The notes under the pieces are model-generated. The model saw only the letters and a program-made list of their open reading frames with translations. It searched no databases and had not been told where the DNA came from. DNA of 47,679 nt, from NCBI GenBank assembly GCA_947498455.1, contig CANMKK010000035.1, forward strand, positions 1 through 47,679, read 5' to 3'. The DNA is from an uncultured Aquimarina sp. GTDB lineage: Bacteria > Bacteroidota > Bacteroidia > Flavobacteriales > Flavobacteriaceae. The position numbers and the translations under genes are program-made. Position 1 is the first letter of the stretch, and the number at the start of each line of letters is the position of its first letter. Shown here piece after piece: positions 1 through 8,702 of the stretch.

Positions 1-116
1 TTTTTGATTTATGCCGCTATGATTATTTTTCATAGCCTTAGCTATGGGAAATATGATTAAGAAAATAAAACGAAAAACGAACAAGTTTTAACCAGAAGTA
101 TTATGGTTAAATTGGT
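1..116. repeat. Dispersed ~116 bp repeat, copy 1
   Basis: This segment recurs nearly unchanged and in the same orientation at about 13024-13140. It holds two inverted repeats: CATAGC and GCTATG around a 4-nt centre (about 39-54), and TTTAACCA and TGGTTAAA around a 9-nt loop (about 87-111). It touches the left window edge and may extend beyond it. It lies just past the terminator end of the first minus-strand small RNA unit. Function unknown. Confidence 0.6.
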
Positions 117-141
117 ATTATTCAATACATTTTATAACCAA

Positions 142-271
142 TAAAAAAGAGTGCTTTCGCACTCTTTTTCTTCACACAAATCATCTTAATCTAGGGGCTT
201 AATCTAAAATTAAAACTCACTTTTATAAAAACTCTCATTTTGGGGAGAATGAAAGTATTAACTCATTATTA
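142..271 (-). ncRNA. Candidate small RNA, array copy 1
   Basis: First of five near-identical units. Read on the minus strand there is a -33 TTTG (304-307), exactly 19 nt, and a -7 TATCTTTA (277-284), which fits the Bacteroidetes consensus TAnnTTTG with one change. About 130 nt on there is a strong intrinsic terminator: stem GAGTGC and GCACTC closed by a GAAA tetraloop and followed by six T (about 142-169). The internal hairpin with a CUCCCC loop has one mismatch in this copy. No open reading frame is apparent. Transcription start and end are inferred; I do not recognise the family. Confidence 0.55.
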
Positions 272-804
272 CATTGTAAAGATACAATCATTTTTCAACT
301 ATCCAAACAATTTTATGCATTTCATCTAAAAAAAATTGAATTTTAACATCAAAAAAGAATAAAACAAATTAAAATGTAATCTTTTTCTTACTTATTAGAT
401 AAAAAAACAACTAAACATTACTCTTACTAATTTTTAATATAAAATGTTTCCATTGATCAATTATCATTATTCCGTCATTAACTATTCTATGAAATTTTCT
501 TTCAGTCTACTTCTCTCTTCTTAGTAAAAATGAGAGTAATACTATTTACGCATAAAACTTTTGCATATAGTTCGTTTTTTTTTGCACTGATTAAGGGATA
601 AAATTCAAACTTCAAATACGAATTTCTTATCCATAAATCGTATAGATTAATTACATATAATCATACAAAAAATGAGAATAACATTTTATAACATAAAAGC
701 ATTAATTTTTCAATTAAGTAAGAATATTTGTACAAATACAACATTTGGTCTTAATCCTAAGTAAAATATAAACATAACCTTTTAAAGTTATACTATAAGC
801 AAAA

Positions 805-934
805 TAAAAAAGAGTGCTTTCGCACTCTTTTTCTTCACACAAATCATCTTAATCTAGGGGCTTAATCTAAAATTAAAACTCACTTTTATATAGACTCTCA
901 TTTTGGGGAGAATGAGAGTACTAACTCATTATTA
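805..934 (-). ncRNA. Candidate small RNA, array copy 2
   Basis: Second unit. The -33 TTTG is at 967-970, the 19-nt spacer is intact and the -7 TATCTTTA is at 940-947, all on the minus strand. The terminator hairpin with GAAA loop is at 807-832. The internal hairpin is perfect: ACTCTCATT pairs with AATGAGAGT and leaves the loop CTCCCCAA on the RNA strand. A second unpaired CCCC lies between two copies of GATTAAG nearer the 3' end. Confidence 0.57.
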
Positions 935-1214
935 CATTGTAAAGATACAATCATTTTTTAATTATCCAAACAATATTATGCATTTCATCTAAAAAAATTG
1001 AATTTTATCTTTAAATACTGAAAACAAACACGGATTAGTAGGATTTATACTACATATATAGAAATTCACATCAACGATACACATTTGTAGTTTTTAGAAC
1101 TACAACTTTCCCTGCTACTTCCTCACATCAATTCTAACAATTAATTCTCTAAAAATAAGATCAAAAAATATTCCCCACTAAAAGTAAGCTATTATTTACC
1201 TAATTATAGTACAC

Positions 1215-1344
1215 TAAAAAAGAGTGCTTTCGCACTCTTTTTCTTCACACAAATCATCTTAATCTAGGGGCTTATTCTAAAATTAAAACTCACTTTTATA
1301 TAAACTCTCATTTTGGGGAGAATGAGAGTACTAACTCATTATTA
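1215..1344 (-). ncRNA. Candidate small RNA, array copy 3
   Basis: Third unit. Minus-strand -33 TTTG is at 1377-1380, spacer 19 nt, -7 TATCTTTA at 1350-1357, terminator hairpin at 1217-1242. The internal C-rich hairpin is perfect. The direct repeat around the 3' CCCC motif has one change relative to copies 1 and 2. The predicted RNA has the same length as the other copies. Confidence 0.57.
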
Positions 1345-1692
1345 CACTGTAAAGATACAATCATTTTTTAATTATCCAAACAATTTTATGTATTTTATCT
1401 AAAAAATATGGTTTTAATCTATTTAAAATAAAAATCAATATAAAAAAGTAATCTTTATCCTACAATAAAACACCCTGCCTCTTATAAGTCTTTATTTATA
1501 TTAAATTCAAATTTCACCTAATCGTATAGCACAAAATATTAATTAGAAATTTTCCTAAAACAAACTATTCATTTTCTTTTGTAAAGAATATTGAATTAAT
1601 TCTAACTGTCCGGAAGAAGATAACTCCAACATTTTAGATCATAAAATATTAATTTTCAAATTAATAAAATCTTAAATAATAAATATATAAAC

Positions 1693-1822
1693 TAAAAAAG
1701 AGTGCTTTCGCACTCTTTTCCTTCACACAAATCATCTTAATCTAGGGGCTTATTCTAAAATTAAAACTCACTTTTATATAAACTCTCATTTTGGGGAGAA
1801 TGAGAGTACTAACTCATTATTA
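1693..1822 (-). ncRNA. Candidate small RNA, array copy 4
   Basis: Fourth unit. Minus-strand -33 TTTG is at 1855-1858, spacer 19 nt, -7 TATCTTTA at 1828-1835, terminator hairpin at 1696-1719. The C-rich internal hairpin is perfect. The spacer DNA after this copy (about 1890-2190) is related to the spacer before it (about 1414-1693), so a longer unit was duplicated and the spacers drifted while promoter and RNA were kept. Confidence 0.57.
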
Positions 1823-2188
1823 CACTGTAAAGATACAATCATTTTTTAATTATCCAAACAATTTTATGTATTTCATCTAAAAAAAAATGAATTTTATCCA
1901 TTTAAAATTGACACAAACAACATTAAGTAGTCTTATTCTTACTTTTATTCAATATAACTAATCTTAAACCTTATCAATCTTCACTTTATCAATTTATATT
2001 TAATTATGCTTTTATATAACATAACAGTACAAAATATCCATTATAAATCTCAATAAAGCGAACTATTCATTCTCCTTTATAAAGAATAGTGAATTAATTA
2101 CTACTGCTTCTGTAAAAAATATACTTATCCATATTACAAAATACTATTTTTCAGATTATTAATATTTTAAATAATAACATATATAAAT

Positions 2189-2320
2189 TAAAAAAGAGTG
2201 CTTTCGCACTCTTTCTCTTCACACAAATCATCTTAATCTAGGGGCTTATTCTAAAATTAAAACTCACTTTTACACAAACTCTCATTTTTTGGGGAGAATG
2301 AGAATATCAACTCGTTATTA
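2189..2320 (-). ncRNA. Candidate small RNA, array copy 5
   Basis: Fifth and most diverged unit. Minus-strand -33 TTTG (2353-2356), 19-nt spacer and -7 TATCTTTA (2326-2333) are intact although neighbouring bases have changed. The terminator hairpin is at 2191-2214. The C-rich loop is 2 nt longer and its stem has a terminal mismatch. The surviving promoter geometry amid drift argues that transcription is selected. Confidence 0.53.
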
Positions 2321-2562
2321 CATAGTAAAGATACGATCATTTGTAAATTATCCAAATTTTTTTTGCATTTTATCTATATAACATACTTTTTATCTGTAAA
2401 AATACATTAATTCCTACTTTATTAATATTTTATTCCTACATTACATATTTACCTTTCATATAAAAATATTTCCATTGGTGAGAATAAACCTTTTTTGTTT
2501 AATTTAGTCTAACTACAAAATATTACTTTGATTTTTAATAATACAGATACTAAAGTGATTCC

Positions 2563-3117
2563 ATGTATTTAAGCCCTGAAGAAGAAGAAAAACTACTTAA
2601 TGCCCTACAAACCGATAAGGATATTAATATTGCTTTTAAAAAATTAGTGTCTATATATAAAGAGAGGTTATATTGGCATATAAGGAACATACTTAAAGAT
2701 CATGAGGATACCAATGATATTTTACAAAATGTCTTTATAAAAGTTTATCGTAATATAAAAAATTTTAAAGGCGACAGTAAACTATATTCCTGGTTATATA
2801 GAATAGCTACTAATGAGTCCATTACTTTTTTGAATCAGAAAGCTAAGAAATTTAAAATCAGTAGTAAAAAACTTCAACAGCAACTTATTGATAATTTAGA
2901 GTCTGACGTTTATTTTGAAGGAGATGAAATACAATTAAAACTTCAAAAAGCAATAGCAACGCTTCCATTCAAACAACAACAAGTTTTTAATATGAAATAT
3001 TTTCAAGAATTAAAATATCGAGAAATGTCAGAAATTTTGGAAACAAGTGAAGGCGCACTAAAAGCTTCCTATCATCTGGCATCCAAAAAAATTGAAACCT
3101 TTTTAAAAACTAATTAA
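2563..3117 (+). CDS. ECF-type RNA polymerase sigma factor
   Basis: A 184-aa sigma-70 family protein of the extracytoplasmic function type. Region 2 is visible at about residues 22-95, with the DTNDILQNVF segment and the SWLYRIATN promoter-melting segment. Region 4, a helix-turn-helix, lies at about 125-180 (LPFKQQQVF, then YREMSEILETSEGALKASY). It should direct core polymerase to a small regulon. The next two genes follow co-directionally at 31 and 7 bp, a common flavobacterial trio of sigma factor, membrane protein and sensor-like secreted protein. ECF sigma genes are often autoregulated; I see no clear consensus promoter in front. Confidence 0.9.
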   Translation: MYLSPEEEEKLLNALQTDKDINIAFKKLVSIYKERLYWHIRNILKDHEDTNDILQNVFIKVYRNIKNFKGDSKLYSWLYRIATNESITFLNQKAKKFKISSKKLQQQLIDNLESDVYFEGDEIQLKLQKAIATLPFKQQQVFNMKYFQELKYREMSEILETSEGALKASYHLASKKIETFLKTN

Positions 3118-3148
3118 ACCTTTCTACATTTACGTAGTCTAATACATA

Positions 3149-3793
3149 GTGAAAAAAGAAAACCCACATATTAATACAACGAATTTTAAAGTTCCGGAAA
3201 ACTATTTTGATACATTTGAAGAAAAGTTATTAGGAAAAATATCTCTTTCTACAGACTCTAATTCTATTTTAAAAGATGACATAACCAGTGGTTTAAAGAC
3301 TCCGGAAAACTATTTTGATACATTTGAAGAACAACTTTCGAAAAATATAGATTTGATCAATAAAAATTCCATTTTATCATCAAATAAACTAAAAACGGGG
3401 CTTGCAATCCCGGATGGATATTTCGAAAACCTGGAAGATACCGTTCTCGATAAAACAATGGAACTTAAAAAAGAAGTAAAAGTTGTTTCTCTTTTCTCAA
3501 GAAAAAACATGGTTTTTATTTCCAGTATTGCCGCTATGATTGCTATTGTGATTTCATTGGCTATTCCCGAAAAAAATGGGTTGTCTAACGATATTAACAA
3601 TCTCGAGTTAGCAGACATACAAGAATACCTTGCTGATGAAAATGTTGATTTCAATGATTCTGAAATCGCATCCTTATTTAGTGTAGAACTGAATTTTACA
3701 GATACATTCATTACAGAAGACATAAGCGACGAAACGTTGTTTGATTACTTATCTAATGAAGACATTGATAATGAAACTATATTTATTGAATAA
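3149..3793 (+). CDS. Membrane protein with triple PENYF repeat, possible anti-sigma partner
   Basis: A 214-aa protein with a GTG start 31 bp after the sigma gene. Its N-terminal half holds three repeats of about 40 residues built on the pattern hxxPExYFDxFEExLxxKI (starting near residues 13, 50 and 88). One predicted transmembrane helix follows at about 119-140, then an acidic C-terminal region. The topology (cytoplasmic repeats, one helix, outer acidic tail) suits a membrane partner of the upstream sigma factor. That role is inferred from position, because no classical anti-sigma domain is recognisable. Confidence 0.75.
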   Translation: MKKENPHINTTNFKVPENYFDTFEEKLLGKISLSTDSNSILKDDITSGLKTPENYFDTFEEQLSKNIDLINKNSILSSNKLKTGLAIPDGYFENLEDTVLDKTMELKKEVKVVSLFSRKNMVFISSIAAMIAIVISLAIPEKNGLSNDINNLELADIQEYLADENVDFNDSEIASLFSVELNFTDTFITEDISDETLFDYLSNEDIDNETIFIE

Positions 3794-3800
3794 AGAAATC

Positions 3801-4244
3801 ATGAAAAATATATTACTATTCCTCTTTATAATTTTCAATTACTCTATTTCTTTGGGACAAGAAGGCTCTAGAGAAAAAGTAAAAGCTTTTAAAATTGCAC
3901 ATATCACGGAACAATTAAATTTAAGTAGTGAAGAAGCTCAGAAATTTTGGCCGATTTATAATGCCCACGAAAAGATAATGGAGCAATTAAAACGTAAAGA
4001 AAGAGCATCCATAAAAATAATAAGAGAATCTAATGGTTTTGATGGCCTAAGTGATAAAAAGGCAGAAGAATTTGTGAACAACTATCTTATTACGGAAGAA
4101 AAGAAATATCAGGAAAGGGAAAATTTAATTCTAAAACTAAAACACGTACTTCCTAACAGAAAGATTCTAAAGCTTATAAAAGCCGAAAAAGATTTTAAAA
4201 GAAAACTTCTTAAGCAATTGCGTCATCGAAGAAGAGGTCATTAA
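3801..4244 (+). CDS. Secreted sensor-like protein of the sigma operon
   Basis: A 147-aa protein from the ATG at 3801. This start places a signal peptide (KNILLFLFIIFNYSISLGQ) at the N-terminus and leaves 7 bp after the previous stop; an upstream in-frame ATG at 3741 would overlap that gene and bury the signal. The mature part is highly charged and helical, with an LNLSSEEAQKFWPIYN motif near residues 37-52. This resembles the small periplasmic Spy/CpxP-like proteins often called sensor of ECF-type sigma factor in flavobacteria. It probably completes the sigma/membrane protein/periplasmic protein system. The signal sensed is unknown. Confidence 0.75.
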   Translation: MKNILLFLFIIFNYSISLGQEGSREKVKAFKIAHITEQLNLSSEEAQKFWPIYNAHEKIMEQLKRKERASIKIIRESNGFDGLSDKKAEEFVNNYLITEEKKYQERENLILKLKHVLPNRKILKLIKAEKDFKRKLLKQLRHRRRGH

Positions 4245-4347
4245 AATGCTTTTATTCTGGAATATCCCTCCGTACACTACAACACCACTAATTATACCTT
4301 TTAAACTTATTTTAGTCTCAAATTTCAGTTTCTATGCTAAGTTTTTC

Positions 4348-5409
4348 CTATTTAAATGTCAACTTTGCAATTCTGTTTTTCCCAGCTGCAACGGCTACAC
4401 TATCATTCAGGAATCGTAATGTATAAAAACCTTCATCACTAATATCTTTCCATGTTTCGCCCGAATCATTAGATATAGAGATTCCTGTAAAACCAAGTGC
4501 TACCATTTCCTTACCTCCACTATTGGGAACATAACGGACACAACTCTTGTATACAGCACCACTACCATTAGCTATCAACTGCCAAGTCTTACCTCCATCA
4601 TGGGTAATAGCTTTGTTTTTTGTCCTTTCCTCTGGTTTTAAATAATCACCTCCATATATAACTCCAATAGTTTCATCGTAAAAATCAACCGAATAAATTC
4701 CTGTAGTCGAAATTCCTTGAATCATTGGTGTATCATATACTTCCCAACTATTACCTTTGTTCTTAGAATGAAGGACTCTAGCCTTTGCTCCTCCTGAAAC
4801 TACCCAAGCCTGATCTCCTTTTACAGCTATATTGGTATTACTTGCCGCAAAAGCAGCTTCTCCTTTTACTATTTTAGGTAAATCCTTACAAGAAACTTTA
4901 TTCCAAGTATTTCCTCCATCCCTAGTAATAATAATAGACATGCAATCATCTGTAGGGTCACCCATAGCAATCCCTTCTTTATCATTCCAGAAAGTTACAG
5001 CATTATAAAATACTTTTTCATGTGCCTCTTTATATACTAATTTCCTATTCCCGGTTTCTCTATCTATTTTATACAATAAGGCCGGAGATCCTATTCCTAA
5101 AACAAAAATAGCCGTGGAATTAGCCGCTATAGCTCTAAAATGAACACCTTTTTCATTATATTTTATGGTATCCGTTTTTTTAAGATCAAAATTAAATGTT
5201 TTGCCAATATCAAAAATTCCGTACATTCCATTATCACCTGCAAACATTAAATGATCTTTTTCTAATTCAATTGCTCTAATACTAATTGAGTCACTGTAAA
5301 TTATCTTCATTTTGACATCAGAATAATTATGAGTTACAATATCTTGCTTTTTGGATTTACAAGAACAAAAAAAAGTAATACCTGCACATAATAACAGTAA
5401 AAATCTCAT
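4348..5409 (-). CDS. Lipoprotein with BNR/YCF48-like beta-propeller repeats
   Basis: Predicted lipoprotein of about 353 aa. The start at 5409 puts MRFLLLLCAGITFFCSC first, a lipoprotein signal; an ATG two codons earlier (5415) is also possible, but the -7 element at 5427-5434 would then leave almost no leader. The body contains several Asp-box-like motifs (TRDGGNTW, SKNKGNSW, THDGGKTW, SNDSGETW) spaced 50-70 residues apart, which indicates a sialidase/YCF48-like beta-propeller. No catalytic residues can be assigned. It is transcribed away from the methyltransferase gene and converges on the sigma operon. Confidence 0.82.
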   Translation of the reverse strand: MRFLLLLCAGITFFCSCKSKKQDIVTHNYSDVKMKIIYSDSISIRAIELEKDHLMFAGDNGMYGIFDIGKTFNFDLKKTDTIKYNEKGVHFRAIAANSTAIFVLGIGSPALLYKIDRETGNRKLVYKEAHEKVFYNAVTFWNDKEGIAMGDPTDDCMSIIITRDGGNTWNKVSCKDLPKIVKGEAAFAASNTNIAVKGDQAWVVSGGAKARVLHSKNKGNSWEVYDTPMIQGISTTGIYSVDFYDETIGVIYGGDYLKPEERTKNKAITHDGGKTWQLIANGSGAVYKSCVRYVPNSGGKEMVALGFTGISISNDSGETWKDISDEGFYTLRFLNDSVAVAAGKNRIAKLTFK

Positions 5410-5426
5410 ACCCAATATTTTTGATT

Positions 5427-5434
5427 CAAATATA
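5427..5434 (-). promoter_or_regulatory. -7 element of the beta-propeller lipoprotein gene
   Basis: On the minus strand the bases read TATATTTG, a perfect match to TAnnTTTG, ending about 18 bp before the preferred start codon. No well-spaced -33 TTTG was found. Confidence 0.45.
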
Positions 5435-5456
5435 ATATAATTCTAAAGCAAAGAGT

Positions 5457-5464
5457 TACCTTTG
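5457..5464 (+). promoter_or_regulatory. -7 element of the RNA methyltransferase gene
   Basis: TACCTTTG matches TAnnTTTG exactly. Transcription would begin near 5470, after the possible TTG start at 5462, so the ATG at 5492 is the supported start. The -33 element is weak. Confidence 0.45.
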
Positions 5465-5491
5465 CAACCCCTAAAAAACAAATATAAAAGA

Positions 5492-6700
5492 ATGCGTTTA
5501 CATAGAAATCTTGTCTTTGCTGTTATTGATGGACTCAATGAAATATTTAATGAAGGTGCTTATGCAGATAAAGTAGTTCAGAAATTACTGAAGCGTGATA
5601 AAAGATGGGGATCAAGAGATCGAAGTTTCGTTGCAGAAACAGTATATGAAATTGTACGTTGGAAACGTTTATATGCCGAAATTGCAGAAGTAAAAGAACC
5701 TTTCTCTAGAGAGAATCTTTGGAGAATATTTGCCGTATGGGCAACATTAAGAGGAATTACTTTGCCCGATTGGAAACAAATTGCTCCCACACCTACCCGA
5801 CGTATCAAAGGACGCTTTGATGAACTTAGTAATATCAGGAAATTCAGAGAATCAATCCCTGATTGGATTGATGAGCTAGGCGAAAAAGAGTTAGGTAAAA
5901 AGTGGGATAAAGAAATACATGCCTTAAACCAACAAGCACCTGTAATTCTTAGGGCTAATTCCTTAAAAACAACTAGAGATAAACTAAGAGGAGCCTTAGA
6001 AGATGAAAATATTGATACCGAATATATAAAAGGATACCCATCGGCACTAAGACTTATAGAAAGAGCCAATGTATTTTCTACCGAAGCATTTAAAAATGGA
6101 TTATTCGAAGTTCAGGATGCTTCATCTCAATTGGTAGCTGATTTTCTGGATGTACAATCAGGACAACGTGTTATCGATACCTGTGCAGGAGCAGGAGGAA
6201 AAACACTTCACCTAGCTGCATTAATGGAAAATAAAGGACAAATTATTGCTATGGATATCTATGGCAATAAGCTAAAAGAATTAAAAAGAAGGGCCAGACG
6301 CGCAGGTGCTCATAATATAGAGCCCAGAGTTATAGAATCTACAAAAGATATTAAAAAACTGCACGGTAAAGCAGATCGAGTACTGATAGACGCTCCTTGT
6401 AGTGGATTAGGAGTTTTAAGTCGAAATCCAGATGCCAAATGGAAGCTACAACCAGAATTCCTAAATCAGATTAAAGAAACTCAATCTCAGATTTTAGAAA
6501 ACTACTCCAAAATGGTAAAACCAGGTGGTAAATTAGTATACGCTACTTGCTCTATTTTACCTTCAGAAAATCAGGATCAAGTTAATACATTCTTAACACA
6601 AGAGTCTGGAAAAGAATTTACCTTTGTAAAAGATAAAAAAATATTGTCATCTACATCTGGATATGATGGGTTTTACATGGCATTGCTACAACGTGAATAA
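5492..6700 (+). CDS. RsmB/NOP2-family RNA cytosine-C5 methyltransferase
   Basis: About 402 aa from the ATG at 5492. The N-terminal ~150 residues resemble the NusB-like RNA-binding part of RsmB. The C-terminal catalytic domain has the SAM-binding loop (DTCAGAGGKT), the DAPCSGLG motif and the YATCS motif. These supply the two cysteines used by RNA m5C methyltransferases, one as nucleophile and one for product release. It likely methylates a cytosine in rRNA in the cytoplasm. RsmB itself modifies C967 of 16S rRNA, but the exact target cannot be read from sequence. Confidence 0.88.
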   Translation: MRLHRNLVFAVIDGLNEIFNEGAYADKVVQKLLKRDKRWGSRDRSFVAETVYEIVRWKRLYAEIAEVKEPFSRENLWRIFAVWATLRGITLPDWKQIAPTPTRRIKGRFDELSNIRKFRESIPDWIDELGEKELGKKWDKEIHALNQQAPVILRANSLKTTRDKLRGALEDENIDTEYIKGYPSALRLIERANVFSTEAFKNGLFEVQDASSQLVADFLDVQSGQRVIDTCAGAGGKTLHLAALMENKGQIIAMDIYGNKLKELKRRARRAGAHNIEPRVIESTKDIKKLHGKADRVLIDAPCSGLGVLSRNPDAKWKLQPEFLNQIKETQSQILENYSKMVKPGGKLVYATCSILPSENQDQVNTFLTQESGKEFTFVKDKKILSSTSGYDGFYMALLQRE

Positions 6701-6717
6701 CTAACTCTTAAACCAAA

Positions 6718-8550
6718 ATGAAAACACGATCGCTATTTTTTTTCTCTTTATTAATATCGTGTTTTAGTTACGCACAGCAATCGTATTATGATGGTGTGGA
6801 TTTAACCAAAACAGGATTAGATCTTAGAGATGAACTCGCATTAAAAATCACTAATACGCACACTAATTTTTTATCATATACTCCGGGAATTTGGGAAGCC
6901 TCGAGAATTACTGATGAAGATCAAAATAACACTAATAACGTAATCTTATTGTATGGTTGGGAAGGTGGCGCTGACAATGATGTAACTAATGATATTTCCA
7001 GAAATAAAAACAGTAATGGAGGTTCGGTTGGAGATTGGAACAGAGAGCACACCTACCCTAAGTCTCTTGGGAATCCTAACCTAGGAACTACAGGGCCTGG
7101 AGCGGATGCCCACCACCTAAGACCAACAGATGTGCAAAGAAATGGAAATAGAGGAAGTAGAAAGTTTGCGGCCGGAAGTGGAAATTCAGGAACGACAGCT
7201 CAGGGAAACTGGTATCCCGGAGATGAGTGGAAAGGGGATGTAGCCAGAATGATCTTATATATGTATCTGCGCTATGGCAATCGTTGCCTACCTAATAATG
7301 TAGCCATAGGAACTACTAATACAATAGATTCTAATATGATCAACCTTCTATTAGAGTGGAATGCCGAAGATCAGGTTTCTAGTATAGAAGATAATAGAAA
7401 TATATATCATGATAGCAATGAAACCTATGCCCAAGGCAATAGAAATCCTTTTATAGACAACCCATATTTAGCAACAGCTATTTGGGGTGGTCCCGTTGCA
7501 CAAGACCGATGGGGAATCAGCTCTACTGATACAGAAGCTCCTTCTATTCCAACGGGGTTAATAGTTAGTAACGAGACCTTAACAACTATCGACCTTTCCT
7601 GGTCACCATCAACTGATAATGTAGCTGTTACACTTTATGAAGTGTATGTCAATGAAACCTATAACACATCTGTATCAGGTACCAGCATCACTGTTACCCA
7701 GCTAACTCCAGAAAACACGTATTCCTTTAGAGTATTAGCTAAGGATGCCGCTAATAATTCCTCTTCATGGAGTACTGCTATAAACGGTACAACGATTGGC
7801 GAAAACAACAATTCTAATGAATTATACATTTCAGAATATATAGAAGGAAGTAGTTTTAACAAAGCACTGGAGATAGCAAATTACACGGGAAACTCAATAC
7901 CCCTTGACAATTATCAATTAAGATTAAGCACTAATGGTGCTAGTAATTGGTCAACCGCAACCTATTCTTTCCCAAATGGAGCTTCAATTGCTAACGGAGA
8001 AGTATTCGTTATAACACATACTTCTTTCGACTTAACATGTGCTAATTTAAATACCGTTAATGATACTAATAATTCAATTACCAGTTTTAACGGAAATGAC
8101 GTTATTGGGTTATTTAAGAATAATACTTTATTAGATATTTTAGGCACATTAGGAAATTCATCTAACTATGCTAAAAACACTACGTTAGTTAGGAAACAAA
8201 ACATTATAGCTCCTACCACGACATATAATGTTAATGATTGGAATACCTTTAGCTCGAATACATGTAATGATTTAGGAAAACATTCAGAAGTATCGTTATC
8301 AGTTATAGATTTTGAATTGGATACTATTAAAGTACATTCTAATTCATCAACCAATGATACCATATCCATAGTTTTCCCATCTTCCTTCAATAATGCAAAC
8401 ATAAATATATACGACTTAACGGGTAAAAAAATAATTTCTAAAGAAAACATAAGTAATCAGATAAGCATATCTAACTTACCAAAAGGCATGTTACTCCTAG
8501 AAATAATTTCATCTAAGCAACGTATCACAAAAAAGATAATCATACTATAA
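6718..8550 (+). CDS. Secreted endonuclease I with FN3, lamin-tail and T9SS sorting domains
   Basis: A 610-aa modular exoprotein with an N-terminal signal peptide (residues 1-20). Residues about 20-270 are an endonuclease I (EndA/NucM) domain with the WNREHTYPKS motif (His111) and ADAHHLRPTD (His132/133). A fibronectin type III domain follows at about 275-360, then a lamin-tail-like domain at about 367-480. The C-terminus (about 540-610) ends as a type IX secretion sorting domain. Expected role: extracellular or cell-surface degradation of DNA or RNA for nutrient scavenging. It starts 17 bp after the methyltransferase and may be partly co-transcribed. Confidence 0.88.
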   Translation: MKTRSLFFFSLLISCFSYAQQSYYDGVDLTKTGLDLRDELALKITNTHTNFLSYTPGIWEASRITDEDQNNTNNVILLYGWEGGADNDVTNDISRNKNSNGGSVGDWNREHTYPKSLGNPNLGTTGPGADAHHLRPTDVQRNGNRGSRKFAAGSGNSGTTAQGNWYPGDEWKGDVARMILYMYLRYGNRCLPNNVAIGTTNTIDSNMINLLLEWNAEDQVSSIEDNRNIYHDSNETYAQGNRNPFIDNPYLATAIWGGPVAQDRWGISSTDTEAPSIPTGLIVSNETLTTIDLSWSPSTDNVAVTLYEVYVNETYNTSVSGTSITVTQLTPENTYSFRVLAKDAANNSSSWSTAINGTTIGENNNSNELYISEYIEGSSFNKALEIANYTGNSIPLDNYQLRLSTNGASNWSTATYSFPNGASIANGEVFVITHTSFDLTCANLNTVNDTNNSITSFNGNDVIGLFKNNTLLDILGTLGNSSNYAKNTTLVRKQNIIAPTTTYNVNDWNTFSSNTCNDLGKHSEVSLSVIDFELDTIKVHSNSSTNDTISIVFPSSFNNANINIYDLTGKKIISKENISNQISISNLPKGMLLLEIISSKQRITKKIIIL

Positions 8551-8660
8551 AACAATAGTAATAACAACCTTACTTTTTCTTATCAAATTTTCATAAAGTT
8601 ACAATGGACAACTATATAATTCCGTTTCAATTTTATGCAACACTTTATATATAAAAGTGG

Positions 8661-8668
8661 TAAATTTG
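8661..8668 (+). promoter_or_regulatory. Probable -7 element of purL
   Basis: TAAATTTG matches TAnnTTTG and lies 34 bp before the purL ATG, a normal leader length in this phylum. No clear -33 TTTG at 19 nt. Confidence 0.4.
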
Positions 8669-8702
8669 CAGCTTAGTAAAATTCAACACAAAGTCTGGAA
8701 GC

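Larger units (their letters stand above)
142..2376. repeat. Tandem array of five ~220 bp units with AT-rich spacers
   Basis: Each conserved block runs from the terminator hairpin to about 30 bp beyond the -33 element. Block starts lie near 144, 807, 1217, 1696 and 2191, so spacing is about 660, 410, 480 and 495 bp. No protein-coding gene is apparent in the first 2.5 kb. The spacers are very AT-rich and only the last two are clearly related to each other. Confidence 0.8.

Noticed and set aside
144..169. Plus-strand terminators of genes left of the window
   Set aside because: The hairpin could work both ways, but the same hairpin is repeated five times with a minus-strand promoter at fixed distance, which favours the minus-strand RNA reading.
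277..284. ATTGTA/TACAAT inverted repeat over the -7 element as an operator
   Set aside because: It is intact only in copies 1 and 2 and decays in the others, so it is probably a by-product of the -7 sequence.
142..2376. CRISPR array
   Set aside because: Units are ~220 bp and spaced 400-660 bp apart, far outside CRISPR dimensions, and no cas genes are present.
3741..3800. Upstream start for the sensor-like protein
   Set aside because: It would overlap the previous gene by 53 nt and place 20 extra residues before a clear signal peptide.
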